Shown here one piece after another: positions 10,870-22,920 of a stretch of DNA of 64,000 bases. Numbering within the stretch: position 1 is the first letter of the stretch; the number at the start of each line of letters is the position of its first letter. The notes under the pieces are model-generated. The model made no database searches and was not told the origin of the DNA. It saw only the letters and a list, made by a program, of their open reading frames with translations. Source of the stretch: Diphasiastrum complanatum (lineage: Eukaryota; Streptophyta; Lycopodiopsida; Lycopodiales; Lycopodiaceae). Made by a program: the position numbers and the translations under genes. The stretch is from contig CM055095.1 in the NCBI GenBank assembly GCA_029204225.1, positions 32,425,732 to 32,489,731 on the forward strand. Reading direction: 5' to 3'.

Positions 10870-12424
10870 CTTTGTCGGTCCTTGCCGGTGCACGATGCCC
10901 AAAGATTTTCGATGCCATAGTACTAGAGGGATTCGAAGAAGAATATATTTTTGAAGAAGAGGACACTCAGACGATGCAGCTGTCCGGCCCTCAAGGCCAA
11001 CAAGGAGCTGTGTACCAACCAATGGGCCAAGTCTTACTCTTGATTGTGGTGCTATCTTGGGAATCCATTTGGACGTGGGACAAATCATAGTATCCAGAAA
11101 ATGATAGAGGGTAAAAATTATTTGGACAAGCGCATATCAGATCTGGACAACGAAAACATGTTAATACAGGGCAAGCTGAAGAAGTTCAAGAAATTTCATC
11201 ATTGGAAGGAGGGCCATCCACATGCACTATTTCGTCCAAAAGAGCTTTCTAAAATCTGGTCACCATCGAGGAGGGGATGTAGACATCCATATTAATACTC
11301 CCGAGATGATTGGGTCCTAAAGTTCAAAACTTCAAAAATCGAAAAAGGCAAAGAATTGGATAAGTTGCCAGCCTTGGGTGAACAACATCGTGGCATAGAA
11401 TTCTTTTTGAGAAGATGCCAAAATCCATCAAGAGCTACGTGGCAAGCATGAGACAGTTGCGGGTTGATCCTTTCTATGTGCCAATGCCACGAAGAAATAA
11501 GTGAACTGAATGTGGAGTTCCATTGGATTAGATCACCATCAATACACCAAATCGGCCGATCATCCACAAGTCGTTCACTTGAAGAGCATTACAAGCATGT
11601 GCAAGAGTACCAGTCCTCGCCAGATCCGGCGGTTGGGCAATCAGCCTTGTTCGCAAAAGACTTGGCTTGTCTCGCATTCGTATCTTGCAGATGGGATGAT
11701 TGTTTGCCAGCTTTAACTTTTGATCCAAATAAACCAATGGCATCCGACTAGGTCCAAAATCAACTTCTGATGGCTCAATGTTAGCCAAATTTCTGACGAC
11801 AAAAATCGGACTAGTATTGAGCAGAAAGTGGTTGCGGAGCATTTGACGAGCACCAAACTACTACAAATTTTATGAAAGTTGATAATAAAAAAAAATGGAC
11901 CAAAAGGAGTGGGTCCCAGCCTGCCCTTAAAGTGGCTAGACACATTGATTATTAATAGACTATAGAACAGTCCTAAGAACCGTCAGAAATAGTTGACATA
12001 GACTATATTTTTGTATGACCGAAGAAAAATGCCGATCCATCTAGAAATAGGTCCCAACCTGCCTAAATGTTGCTAGTCAAAACTCTTATGGCCTTAAAAT
12101 TGGCCTGGATGTAAAAATGTCGGCAATGTCGACCAAAATTTTGATGTACTTACCAGCTTTTTTACTAATACAAAAAACCTCTTTGTTTTTCAGGAATGGT
12201 TGGTTTCTTCCCGAGATTACTCTATTTTGTCACTTGGAACAACATCAGCAACTTGAAGAATCAAAATTGGGTCAGTTGAATTATCGATGAAAAAATCGAC
12301 AAAATGGCATACATCAATGAATGGGCACAATGGGTTTTGAAAATATGGGTACATGACAATTTACGGCATCAAAACCGCAATCACAAGGAAAACTCAGCAA
12401 GGCAAATGAGAATGGCAGAATTGA
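10870..12424. other. Unassigned spacer
   Basis: This stretch has several short open frames, including an acidic and coiled-coil-like segment near 11090-11200 (KNYLDKRISDLDNENMLI), but no start, family motif or splice pattern that I can defend. It may be decayed transposon internal sequence. Confidence 0.5.
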
Positions 12425-14177
12425 ATACTAGGGGGTCTAATAAAATAGAGAAACAAATTTAAGGGCTTCCATATTTTGTAATAAATGAGATACCATTTAG
12501 GGATCGATCTATATCTCATAATTCCCAAAATATCCTAAACATAAATTAATGGACTCTATTAGTATTACCATTTCAGCAGTCACTAACCATCGGTCTACAG
12601 ATCATTCTACCCAAAAAATTCCCTTTAGAATCACTGATGTCCCATACCACCAGCTTTTCCTCCAAGAATCCTTTGCATCTATATCTGATTTGCCCAAAAA
12701 GTCAAGAAGACAATTTGGCTATCCTATACCCAGATATAGGATCAAATTCACAACCAATTCCAGGAGATAATCCTAACAATTGACATCTCTCATGCTTATG
12801 TAGTGTTACTCAAAAAATACCATTTCATATTGTACCCCAACATGGACAAAACAGAATGTTTCATCCAAGTACAGTCAAAATGCCATAAAAGTATTCACTA
12901 ACCCAAAAGAAACATAGATTTCAACAAAACCGTATACATACTGTCCTAGATATCCAATATCTATTTCAGAATCGATGAAAAGAACTTAATTCTTTTAACA
13001 AGTTAGAACTCTCTTGGTTGTTATAGTCATTATAGAGAAAAGAATCCAAATTACTAGATTCCTATACTAGAATACCTTTCATCTGCTTTATTTTGCAAGG
13101 TCCAAATCCATTTGCAAAACAGAGATGGTTCCATAAATGGATTATCAGTCTTGCCAAACTTTTCTCTTAGAATCATCAATGTTTCAAAATTCTAATTCAC
13201 ACTGGGAAAAAGGAATCCAAATTCCTAGAGCCAGTCTTCTTAAATAATTTCCAATCTTATTCTCACTTGCAATTAGTTATACTTCAGGATTTGAATGTAA
13301 ATAAAATAATTGGATCAATAAGACTAGCAATCATCTACATCTCAGACTTCCACTCTTTCCCCCCTTCCAAAAATGGTTCAGGTTAACAAAACCCCAAATT
13401 TGTACTAGGAAAAAGTTCTATTTGGTATCGCTAACATTAGCACTAATCACCCTGACAATTTTGATTTGTTCATTAAGTGTTGCACTTAATTCCTGGCAAA
13501 TCCCCTTAAAGATCAGCATAGAAATTGTTCCACTAGATTTACATTATTATTGGTCCTTATTGATCCCCAAAACAAGAAATGCTCCTTAATTGACATATTC
13601 ACAAAATCTTCAACTAAAAGTGAAGGCGCATTAACCTTAAAGAATTGATCAATTACATCAGATTAAGATCATTCACTTTATAAGTCATTTCTATTTGATC
13701 AATAACCAATGAATTTGAACAGATTGAAAACGTCCATGGTTTTTTTTAAATTTTACGTAAGCTGGGATTTTCAAATTCCATTAAATTGGACCTAAACTGT
13801 GAAAATCGACCAAACATTGAATTGACAGTTCCACAGTTACCATCACATATTAGAAAAATTCTGAAACATCCAGCATGCATCCTATATGACATGCAGTAAT
13901 TTCAATTAAAAAAAATCAATTTTTATATAAATTGCCAAGAAACTGAGATTAGCACTGGGATTTTCGAAATTCGTTCGAAATGGACCAACTGTGAAATTTG
14001 ATTAAGAAGATCGATTTATCAAATTCACAAGCACTGTCACATATCGAAATCATTTCTATACATTCTGCATTAGACAAACTTGACATGCACTACCTTTTTC
14101 GAAAAAATGAAAAAACTCCTGTAATTAGCCTAGCCACTAGGAAATTTGCTTTTTGATCTAGAATTGCCAAAAATAGC
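12425..14177 (-). repeat. Repeat H, copy 1, distal part
   Basis: This is the inverted counterpart of about 44420-46145. Both share a long colinear non-coding sequence, including a 73-codon frame (12549-12770 + here, 45808-46029 - there). The homology stops near 12430. At 14177 it is cut by element A2 and resumes at 20614. Orientation is taken from the LTR-like end and primer-site-like sequence in the other part. No retroelement proteins are recognisable. Confidence 0.85.
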
Positions 14178-14832
14178 TGTGAAAAATACAGATCCTAAGT
14201 GGATCTAAACTCCAAGATCATTGGCTTGAATGCTTGCACTCCAAACTACATAAGCTAGGAATTGGCAACACATTCTATGCTACCTAGAATGCAAAGAACT
14301 TGATCAAAAAGCATTTATCACAAATGGAAACTTCCATAAACATCAAGTGCGGCCCAAAATAGCATTATACAGTCCATAATACATCAGCCTACCACTTTTG
14401 GAAAGCACCTAAGATCATACACAATAGCTTGAAGACAATACACACAACAATGCTCTCAATGGAGGAAGAAACAATGACAATGATCTATTGATCTCAATGA
14501 AGCATACAAAAGGTTTCTCCAACCTGTTCTCCACGACTTCCCTACTATTTATGGATGAGGAAGATGACTCTCTCTCCTCTCTCTAGAAGGTACTTGACCC
14601 TAGATATTCCCTATATAGGAAAAATAGCTAAAAATGGCTTATATGACCAAAATACATCAAAATGGTCTCATTTTGAAGGGTATGAAGTTTGACACTTCAT
14701 CATACTGAAAAAATACAGTAAATAAAAACATTGTGGCCTGGTTCACACGTGTGAAACTCCAGAACCAAAACTATTTACAATTTTAGCCAATTTAGGCCTC
14801 AAACTAGCTAGGAAATGTTGACAATTTTCACA
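14178..14832 (-). repeat. 3' LTR of A2
   Basis: A 655-bp LTR, reverse-complement of the A1 LTR type. The gag-pol stop codon (14828-14830) lies inside its first bases in element orientation. Confidence 0.97.
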
Positions 14833-17800
14833 CTCCCTCTTCAACATTGGATGCTAGTTTCAACATAGTCTTTGAGCACATTCCAAGATTAGATCTATGC
14901 ATTAAATATAGGTCCTTTCCCAATGGTTTGGTGAAGATATCAGCCACACACTCCTTTGAAGAGACATGTTGAAGCTCCACCTCTTTGGCAATGACTTGAT
15001 CTCTCACAAAATGGTGAGCAATCTCAATGTGCTTGCTCCTTGCATGAAAAACAGGATTGCTTGCCAAGCTTTGGGCTGAAAGGTTATCACAAAGTATGAT
15101 TGGAGTCTTCTCTGGTTCCAGCAAGTGAAGATCCAATAACATCCTCTTGATCCAAAGAATCTCCTTGGTGCATGTTGTTAACGCCTTGTACTCGGCTTCG
15201 GTGGAAGATAGAGAGATAGTTGGTTGCTTCTTTGATAGCCATGAGACCACTCCATCTCCAAGATAGATTGCAAAGGCACTTGTTGACTTCCTATCCATTT
15301 GATCACCTGCAAAATCTGAATCTGAAAATCCACAAAGGTTAGGTGTAGTACCTCCATACAAGATGCCAAAATCTCTAGATCCCGAGATGTATCTAAGTAC
15401 TCTCTTTCCTAGCTTCCAATGAGCCTCACTAGGATCTTGCATAAATTGACTTAGTTTACCAACCACAAAGCTTAGATCAGGTCTTGTGATGGTTAACCAT
15501 ATAAGAGATCCTATTAGCTTTCTATAGAGAGTAATGTCCTTGAAGGATCTTTCATTACTTCTTGTAGTTAGCTTTACATTTGATTCCATAGGAGTAGAAA
15601 CAACTTTACAATCTTCCATATGAAACCTTTTTAGAATAGAGTTAACATACTTTTCTTGACATATGAATGTAGATTTAGAAGTTCTAATAATCTCTATTCC
15701 TAAGATATAATGAAGTTTACCAAGATCTTGAATTTCAAACTCTCTTTTGAGTGCCATCTTGATTTCATCTATATCTAGATTGTTACCACCACTTAAGATA
15801 ATGTCATCAACATAGATCAAAAGTAAAGTGATATCATTTTCATTCAATCTAAAGTAGAGAGAATGATCATACTCACTCATAACAAAGTTTTGAGAAAGTA
15901 AGAAGGAATTGAGCTTAGCATACCAACTCCTTGGTGCTTGCTTTAGCCCATACAAACTCTTTTGGAGATAGCACACATGATTAGGCTCATCATGTGAAAC
16001 ATAGCCCTCGGGTTGCTCCATGTAAATATCTTCTTCAAGATCACCATTCAAGAAGGCATTAGTAACATCCATTTGCCACATATCCCAATCATAAAGAGTT
16101 GCAAGAGAGATTAGGATTCGAATAGTTACCATCTTTGCCACGGGTGCAAAGGTCTCATCATAGTCAATACCATATTCTTGAGCATACCCCTTTGCCACCA
16201 ACCTTGCCTTGTACTTGTTGATTGATCCATCTTGATTTGTCTTGATCTTGAAGATCCACTTACAACCAATTGCCTTCTTGTCCTTTGGAAGCTTTACCAA
16301 CCTCCATGTGTTGCTTTTGATGAGTGCTTGATGCTCATGATCCATGGCTTGGATCCATTCCTTCTTTTGAATTGCTTCACCTACACAAGTTGGTTCATCA
16401 AAAGAGGTAAGAAAAGCAAAGTTAGAGTTGTCCACCACTTGCTTTCCTTTTTCATCATAGGTTAGCCTTGATGGCTTAGCCCTTTGCCTTTGAGTCTTCC
16501 TTGAAGTTTGCTTTGGAGTGGCATCTCCATCTTCATCCAAGACATCTTGCACATCATGATGATTAGTAGGCACATCAACATCAACATCAACAACATTGGA
16601 AACATTCTCTTCATGAAAGATGACATCCCTACTTATGACAACTTTCTTTGTAGAAGGAATGTACACTTTGTAAGCCTTGCTTACTTCACTATAGCCAACA
16701 AACACACCCTTCTTTGATGAAGGATCTTCTTTAGTTCTATCATCAAGTGTGATATTGACAAAACATGTACATCCAAAGATCCTACAATGCTTGACACTCG
16801 GCCTTCTACCATAAAGAACCTCATGAGGAGTTTTACCATCCAAGGAAGCACTTGTCCATCTATTACATAGATAGTTAGCACATGCTAAAGCTTCCCCCCA
16901 AAAAGACTTAGCAAGATTAGCATGTAGTCTCATTGCCTTGGCACATTCACAAAGGGTTCTATTCTTCCTCTCGGCCACTCCATTCTGTTGTGGAGTCCTA
17001 GGACTAGACATCTCCCTCTTAATCCCATGTGCTATACAAAAGTCTTTGAACCTATTTGAGGTGTATTCCCCTCCATTATCAGATCTTAAGCATTTGATCT
17101 TTGTATTGAATTGGTTTTCCATTTCATTCTTGAACTTGACAAATGCAGCAAACACTTCATCCTTACTTTTAAGAAGATAGATCCAAGTATACCTACTAAA
17201 GTCATCAATGAAAGTTGCATACATCTTTGCCCCACCATTGCTAGTTGTACTAGAAGAATGAATATCAGAATGCACAAGTTGAAAAGCTTCTTTAGATCTA
17301 GAAGTAGATCTAGAATAAGCAAGTCTATGAGATTTGGACAAGGCACAATGTTCACAAACACTATTGTTTGCAACAAGACTTTTAGGGAGACCAAGAACAA
17401 GCTCTTTCTTTGCCATTACCTCCAAAGATTTGAAGTTGGGATGGCCCAACCTCTTGTGCCAAACTTCTTGGTTTGTCAATTGCTCCCTAGCCATACATCC
17501 TTCATGATTAGAGATCACACATGCATCAAGCTTGAAAAGTTTACCATGCCTCCTACCTTGAGCAATCAAGGATCCACATTTACTTATCAAACATGCATCT
17601 CCAATGAACTCCACATCAAGTCCTTTGTCAATCATTTGACTTACACTAAGCAAATTCTTAGTGATTGAAGGAATGTACAAGACATTTTCAAGATTTGCTT
17701 TCCTATTTGTTGAAAGGGAAATAGGAATAGTGCCTATGCCTTTGATGTCACATTGACCATCATTTGCAGTGTAGATGATGTTACCTTCTCCCTCATAAGA

Positions 17801-18781
17801 CAATAAGGATGTAAAGTATTCCTTATGTCTTGTCATGTGAGATGAGGCTCCACTATCAATCCACCAAGGATCATTATCATCTATGTTGGCTAACAAACTT
17901 GAAGTCATAACAAGTGATTCACATGTGTTATGTTCTTCCTCGTCTATTGTAAGATTTCCTTGCCTCTCTCCTTGCTCTCTTTTCTTCTTATAACATTCAT
18001 TTGCAAAATGACCTTTTATCCCACAATAAAAGCACTTGAACTTTGACTTATTGTTCTTAGTAGAAGAGGAAGAGGAAGAGTGATCATCATGATCAAAGTT
18101 ACCACCTTTGGACCATTTCCTTTTGCCTTTACCTTTGCCCTTGAATTTGCCTTTTGTGAAGAAAGCCTCTTCACCTCCACCTTGCAAGGATGCACCATCA
18201 AGCTTTGATTGCAACCTATGTTCTTCAGCCAATAAGATTTCTTGCAAGTCAACCACACTTGGCAAGACTCTTTGAATGGCAAAACTTTGCACAAGGTTAG
18301 CATGTTCATTTAGCAAACCATTCAACATAACTTGGACTATTTCACCATCTTTTATGTTCTCATCAATGCATGCTAAATCATCACTTAGGGACTTAACTCT
18401 CAAGATAAATGCATGAGCACTTTCACCCTCTCTTTGCCTACTAGAAAATATTTGTCTCCTTAGGGTCAATACCCTAGATGTGGACTTTGATTCAAAGAGC
18501 TTCTTTAAGGCATTCCATGCCTCACTTGCACTTTGACACTTTCCAACTTCCTTGAGAAGTTCATTTGTAACATTCATTTTAATGATATGAAGAGCCCTTT
18601 TGGCCTTCTTATCAAACCTTTGTTGCTCTTGAAGTGTGAGAGGTCTCTCTTCAATTTCTGCAACTATGTCCATGAGTTCATTCAACTCAAGTAAGGACTC
18701 CATCCTCACTTTCCAAGTAGAGTAGTTTGATGAACTCAACCTTTCACTAGACTCTAGCATGATCCCACCATTGGAAGCCAT
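14828..18781 (-). CDS. copia Gag-Pol polyprotein, intact (1317 aa)
   Basis: A single frame encodes the whole copia machinery. Gag (about 15-200) has an SNYSTWK motif and a lysine/glycine-rich basic tract (about 210-225), followed by the CCHC zinc knuckle CFYCGIKGHFANEC (250-263). The protease active site is DSGA (309-312). The GAG-pre-integrase domain includes HKRLGHP (about 441). The integrase triad is D506, D568, E604. Reverse transcriptase has YGLKQAPRSWY and YVDD (990-993). RNase H has SDSDFAGD, TEAEY and CDNLSAQSL followed by HARSKHIE. The start is the first ATG after the leader. All catalytic residues I can check are present, so it could be autonomous; expression is unknown. Copia elements use one frame, so Gag/Pol ratio control is not evident from frameshifts here. 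Confidence 0.97.
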   Translation of the reverse strand: MASNGGIMLESSERLSSSNYSTWKVRMESLLELNELMDIVAEIEERPLTLQEQQRFDKKAKRALHIIKMNVTNELLKEVGKCQSASEAWNALKKLFESKSTSRVLTLRRQIFSSRQREGESAHAFILRVKSLSDDLACIDENIKDGEIVQVMLNGLLNEHANLVQSFAIQRVLPSVVDLQEILLAEEHRLQSKLDGASLQGGGEEAFFTKGKFKGKGKGKRKWSKGGNFDHDDHSSSSSSTKNNKSKFKCFYCGIKGHFANECYKKKREQGERQGNLTIDEEEHNTCESLVMTSSLLANIDDNDPWWIDSGASSHMTRHKEYFTSLLSYEGEGNIIYTANDGQCDIKGIGTIPISLSTNRKANLENVLYIPSITKNLLSVSQMIDKGLDVEFIGDACLISKCGSLIAQGRRHGKLFKLDACVISNHEGCMAREQLTNQEVWHKRLGHPNFKSLEVMAKKELVLGLPKSLVANNSVCEHCALSKSHRLAYSRSTSRSKEAFQLVHSDIHSSSTTSNGGAKMYATFIDDFSRYTWIYLLKSKDEVFAAFVKFKNEMENQFNTKIKCLRSDNGGEYTSNRFKDFCIAHGIKREMSSPRTPQQNGVAERKNRTLCECAKAMRLHANLAKSFWGEALACANYLCNRWTSASLDGKTPHEVLYGRRPSVKHCRIFGCTCFVNITLDDRTKEDPSSKKGVFVGYSEVSKAYKVYIPSTKKVVISRDVIFHEENVSNVVDVDVDVPTNHHDVQDVLDEDGDATPKQTSRKTQRQRAKPSRLTYDEKGKQVVDNSNFAFLTSFDEPTCVGEAIQKKEWIQAMDHEHQALIKSNTWRLVKLPKDKKAIGCKWIFKIKTNQDGSINKYKARLVAKGYAQEYGIDYDETFAPVAKMVTIRILISLATLYDWDMWQMDVTNAFLNGDLEEDIYMEQPEGYVSHDEPNHVCYLQKSLYGLKQAPRSWYAKLNSFLLSQNFVMSEYDHSLYFRLNENDITLLLIYVDDIILSGGNNLDIDEIKMALKREFEIQDLGKLHYILGIEIIRTSKSTFICQEKYVNSILKRFHMEDCKVVSTPMESNVKLTTRSNERSFKDITLYRKLIGSLIWLTITRPDLSFVVGKLSQFMQDPSEAHWKLGKRVLRYISGSRDFGILYGGTTPNLCGFSDSDFAGDQMDRKSTSAFAIYLGDGVVSWLSKKQPTISLSSTEAEYKALTTCTKEILWIKRMLLDLHLLEPEKTPIILCDNLSAQSLASNPVFHARSKHIEIAHHFVRDQVIAKEVELQHVSSKECVADIFTKPLGKDLYLMHRSNLGMCSKTMLKLASNVEEGV

Positions 18782-19941
18782 GATTCTAATGTTTCTTCAA
18801 CTTTTAGGTTCTGTCCTAAAGCACTTAGCACTCACTTTTCTCTCAACAAATGATAGATAAAGAGATCTATGAAGATTTAGGACCCTAAAACACTTCTATC
18901 TTGAACCTAGATGGTTTCCAAGCATAGAAAGGAAGATTGAAACACATGCAACACTTTGCACACACTAAGAATGGATTACAAAATCAAACCAACCTGAACA
19001 CACTCTTGCTTAAGCTCTCAAACTTTCCAGCAAGTGACCAAATCAAGTTATGGTGTGAAGAGTTACTTGCATTCTTAGAAAATACCCAAAACTAGGATGC
19101 CAAGATTACCTAGTAATGAACAAACTTGATCAACATATGATCAACACACTAAGATATTGATTCAACCTGTAAAACCACATGTAAACCACACTTCTAAAAG
19201 TTTATAAACTCCAGCAAGTGATAAATACAAGATTTAGAGGTGAATGAATGAGCACACTTAGTGAATCACAAGACTAGCTTCACTATCTTGTCAAATCTTG
19301 GTGTTTAGATGTAGATCTAAGATCACTTCACATGAGAATGTTCCTCAACCTGTTAAGAACCTGAAAACACACTTGCATAATGGTTAACACCTTGCATCAA
19401 ATGCTCCAATCAAATTACATAAGGAGAGTTACTTACATGCTCAACAAAGTACACCAAAATTTATGCCAAAATTGATGACAATCTTTACAATATGCTCTTC
19501 ACAATGGAGCTTACAATATGTTCACCCAAAAAAGGGGATCTTTCATCCAAATGGGAGCTTTGCTCAGCCTTTAGGAGAATTACAACTCACTCAAAAGAGC
19601 ATTTGTCATCCACTTAAGGAGAAGTTTCATCCACTTAAAGAGAGTGTTCATCCAAGAATGGAGATTGTCAACAATAGGATTGAAAAGAACATTGTTAGTA
19701 TTGAATATGCACAAGCCTCACAATCACAAATGATTAGGTGTTATGATCTGATCCAAAATAGTTTCTTTTCAGCCTCTGATCTTCAATAGACCTGAAATAT
19801 GCTTTTGATCCACAATTTCAACTCACAAAACAAAGGTTAGTAAGATTTGATCAACAAAGCAATGCAAAATCATGCTAGAACTTGATCAAACATCCAAATA
19901 TCACCAAAAATGGAATACTTACTGTAAATAGAAGCCAACCA
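18782..19941 (-). other. Untranslated leader of A2
   Basis: About 1.16 kb between the primer site and the gag ATG, colinear with the A1 leader. The antisense open stretch (108 codons, 19463-19789 +) with repeated HPLKE/HPKKG-like units is preserved, as expected from near identity. Confidence 0.7.
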
Positions 19942-19953
19942 GCTCTGATACCA
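19942..19953 (-). other. Primer binding site of A2
   Basis: The reverse complement reads TGGTATCAGAGC directly after the 5' LTR, complementary to initiator-Met tRNA. Confidence 0.93.
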
Positions 19954-20608
19954 TGTGAAAAATACAGATCCTAGGTGGATCTAAACTCCAAGATCATTGG
20001 CTTGAATGCTTGCACTCCAAACTACATAAGCTAGGAATTGGCAACACATTCTATGCTACCTAGAATGCAAAGAACTTGATCAAAAAGCATTTATCACAAA
20101 TGGAAACTTCCATAAACATCAAGTGCGGCCCAAAATAGCATTATACAGTCCATAATACATCAGCCTACCACTTTTGGAAAGCACCTAAGATCATACACAA
20201 TAGCTTGAAGACAATACACACAACAATGCTCTCAATGGAGGAAGAAACAATGACAATGATCTATTGATCTCAATGAAGCATACAAAAGGTTTCTCCAACC
20301 TGTTCTCCACGACTTCCCTACTATTTATGGATGAGGAAGATGACTCTCTCTCCTCTCTCTAGAAGGTACTTGACCCTAGATATTCCCTATATAGGAAAAA
20401 TAGCTAAAAATGGCTTATATGACCAAAATACATCAAAATGGTCTCATTTTGAAGGGTATGAAGTTTGACACTTCATCATACTGAAAAAATACAGTAAATA
20501 AAAACATTGTGGCCTGGTTCACACGTGTGAAACTCCAGAACCAAAACTATTTACAATTTTAGCCAATTTAGGCCTCAAACTAGCTAGGAAATGTTGACAA
20601 TTTTCACA
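19954..20608 (-). repeat. 5' LTR of A2
   Basis: A 655-bp LTR with the same TATA-like CTATATAG as A1. It is followed on the plus strand by the target duplication ATAGC. Confidence 0.97.
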
Positions 20609-21927
20609 ATAGCTTCATGCAAAAAATCTTCTGATCAATCTACTGATTATGTATGCACCATGCATCCATGCATGCATATAGGTCTATCCATACATTTTTA
20701 TCAATCGACAAGCACTACACTGAAGTTACAAGCATGCATGCATCAGAACATTTCCAAAATTTTGCAAAGTTTTTTCCAAAAATTGCCAAACTTCAGACAA
20801 CCATAACTTTCTCTGTAGGATACCAAATTGGTCTCTATAATGCACAGTACAGAGGGAGAGTGGGTCTACAATGCACAAAAAATAGGTAGGAGGGCGCACT
20901 TTTGGAGAGAGAAATTATCAAAAAGTGCATCCCAGCCCAATTATCCTTGGATCAGAGGCTATAAGCACTCTACTAAGGTTCATTAGAGAGGCATAGAAGC
21001 TTCTAACAAGTCCAGCAAGCAATCATAGGCTCAAATCATGCAAAAAATGCATTTTTGGCATCCTTCAACAAGCAAAACTTCAATATGTTGGTGTCTAATG
21101 CACATCTATCCAAATTGGATGCATGATGGCTCAACTAAGAGGAAACCCATCATATCTTTAAGTTTGTAACAATAACCAACAGGTTCAAACCCCCAATTAA
21201 GAGGTATTCATGCTCAAAAATCATCAAAAATATGCTAATTTTTGGAGTTTTGGGCCCCCTAATGGTGTCTAATCCCTACCAAATTTTATGAAAGATCTGG
21301 GAAAGCTTCATTACATCTCTGAAAACGTTCATAACAAGCCTTGGCTGAGAATTTTGAGATCTACCCCAAAATTAGTCCAAAAAACATCAAAAAAACCTTG
21401 TTTTTTGACCAACTTTGACCAAAATTTGTGGGGAAAATCCACAAATAAGTGCAATTAGATCCAAATACCTATAAATCCATTGCATGAAAGCACTAAAAGT
21501 TCTAGTTCTAGTCAAACATGGTTTCTATAGTGTTTTTATGGTCTAAAATCACTATCTAATCAACCTTTTGACTATTCAAACATCATGCAATCATTAGATT
21601 CAATCATCAATGACTGTAAAACATCAAGTACAATTTGGAAAACGCACTACACCAGTACCTATGATGAATTTCAAGCAAACAACTTCAATTCTAGGTGAAA
21701 AATTCACTAAAATCATCAAAACTCCTTTGATTTCCACCAAAAACTATGGAGAAACCCCATAATTATGATCTTTAGACTGAAAGTACACCAAATTCAGAGA
21801 ATCCACCTACTTGGAGATCAATTCCACCACCTGAAAGTAACATGCAAGGGGAAATCCACAAAAACTGAGAAAATACAAGAAGTAGCTCCACCTTCTGATT
21901 GATGCAAATCCATAGCTCTGATATCAC
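20609..21927 (-). repeat. Repeat H, copy 1, proximal part
   Basis: This continues the repeat interrupted by A2 and is colinear (inverted) with about 43032-44415. On the minus strand it begins next to an LTR-like end with a TGATATCAGAGC primer-site-like sequence (21915-21926 as reverse complement). No protein of a recognised family is encoded. The pattern fits the internal part of a large non-coding LTR derivative, but the matching far LTR was not found. Confidence 0.75.
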
Positions 21928-22517
21928 TGTAAGAATTGCCTTATGAAGATCGGACTAGATCCTGTTGCAAAACAACCAAAAGGACACCTGTGGAGCAAAA
22001 CCACCCATCCAAACCTAGATCCCCCCTAGATTTTCCTCTTGGATCTAGCCCCCAAGCCATAGTGAAAAACACAAGAGAGGGGAGGAGAAACTGGCTCAAG
22101 AATCTGGGTTCACAATAGGAGGATGCACGAGTTCCAATGGACATATTCTCCTCAAGAGAGAGAGAATATTCTCCCTAGGATTTCCATGCAACCTAAATTG
22201 AGTTATTGACCTCCTATTCTTGCATTAAAGTAGTCTTCACCATGCATGTGCTCCTATGTCCAATTATAGGTCTGGGCCCTCATATGATTATTAACTACTT
22301 AACAGGCCAACCCAGAATGACGAGGCATAACCGATAACCATATACACTTGGAGTGACCAGCTATCCACATCAGGAATTAATCTGATTCCCTTATACTGGA
22401 CATGGACGTAACACTATCTTCTACATTAATTGCATTCACCTTATAACCGTAAATACATGTATAACATAGGTGGACTGTCAACGCGAAGTCATTGGGTTTG
22501 ATTTCTGATCGACAATA
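21928..22517 (-). repeat. LTR part (minus), copy 1, H-type 3' half
   Basis: This is the inverted counterpart of about 42440-43031. On the minus strand it ends ATTCTTACA and is followed by a primer-site-like sequence. In the C-family element to the right, the same LTR continues into the inverted segment 22518-23371, whose U3 half lies at 23135-23371. It contains a short GA tract near 22150. Confidence 0.7.
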
Positions 22518-22825
22518 TCAAAATTTATGCTATAGAGGTAGCTAATCTTCGAATATTCTAGAAGGATACACAGATGCAGATTAGGTACGTAAGGGACATT
22601 GATGGTAGAAGATTGACTTCTGGATTTGTATTTTTATACAATCAAGGCCCAATCTCTTGGAACAACCAAAAGTAGACCTCAGTAGTATTATCATCAACTA
22701 AATCAAAATACATTGCTGCCACGAATGCTACTAAGGAGGCAATCTGGCTGAGGCACCTACTAGCAAAAATCAACCTTACATAGTCACATCCAACAACCAT
22801 TTTCTGTGACAATCAAAGCACCATT

Positions 22826-22920
<95 letters not shown>

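Larger units (their letters stand above)
14178..20608 (-). mobile_element. Complete, apparently intact Ty1/copia element A2
   Basis: The element is 6431 bp on the minus strand, essentially identical in structure and length to A1 (3101-9531). It has 655-bp LTRs (14178-14832 and 19954-20608), a tRNA-iMet primer site, a leader, an uninterrupted gag-pol frame and a polypurine tract. The 5-bp target duplication ATAGC flanks it (14173-14177 and 20609-20613). I see one LTR difference (14198 A versus 19974 G), so it is very young. The homologous sequence near 44416-44420 keeps the uninterrupted target, proving the insertion boundaries. Confidence 0.98.

Noticed and set aside
3101-20608. One composite transposon bounded by A1 and A2
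   Set aside because: Each copy has its own, different 5-bp target duplication, so they inserted separately.
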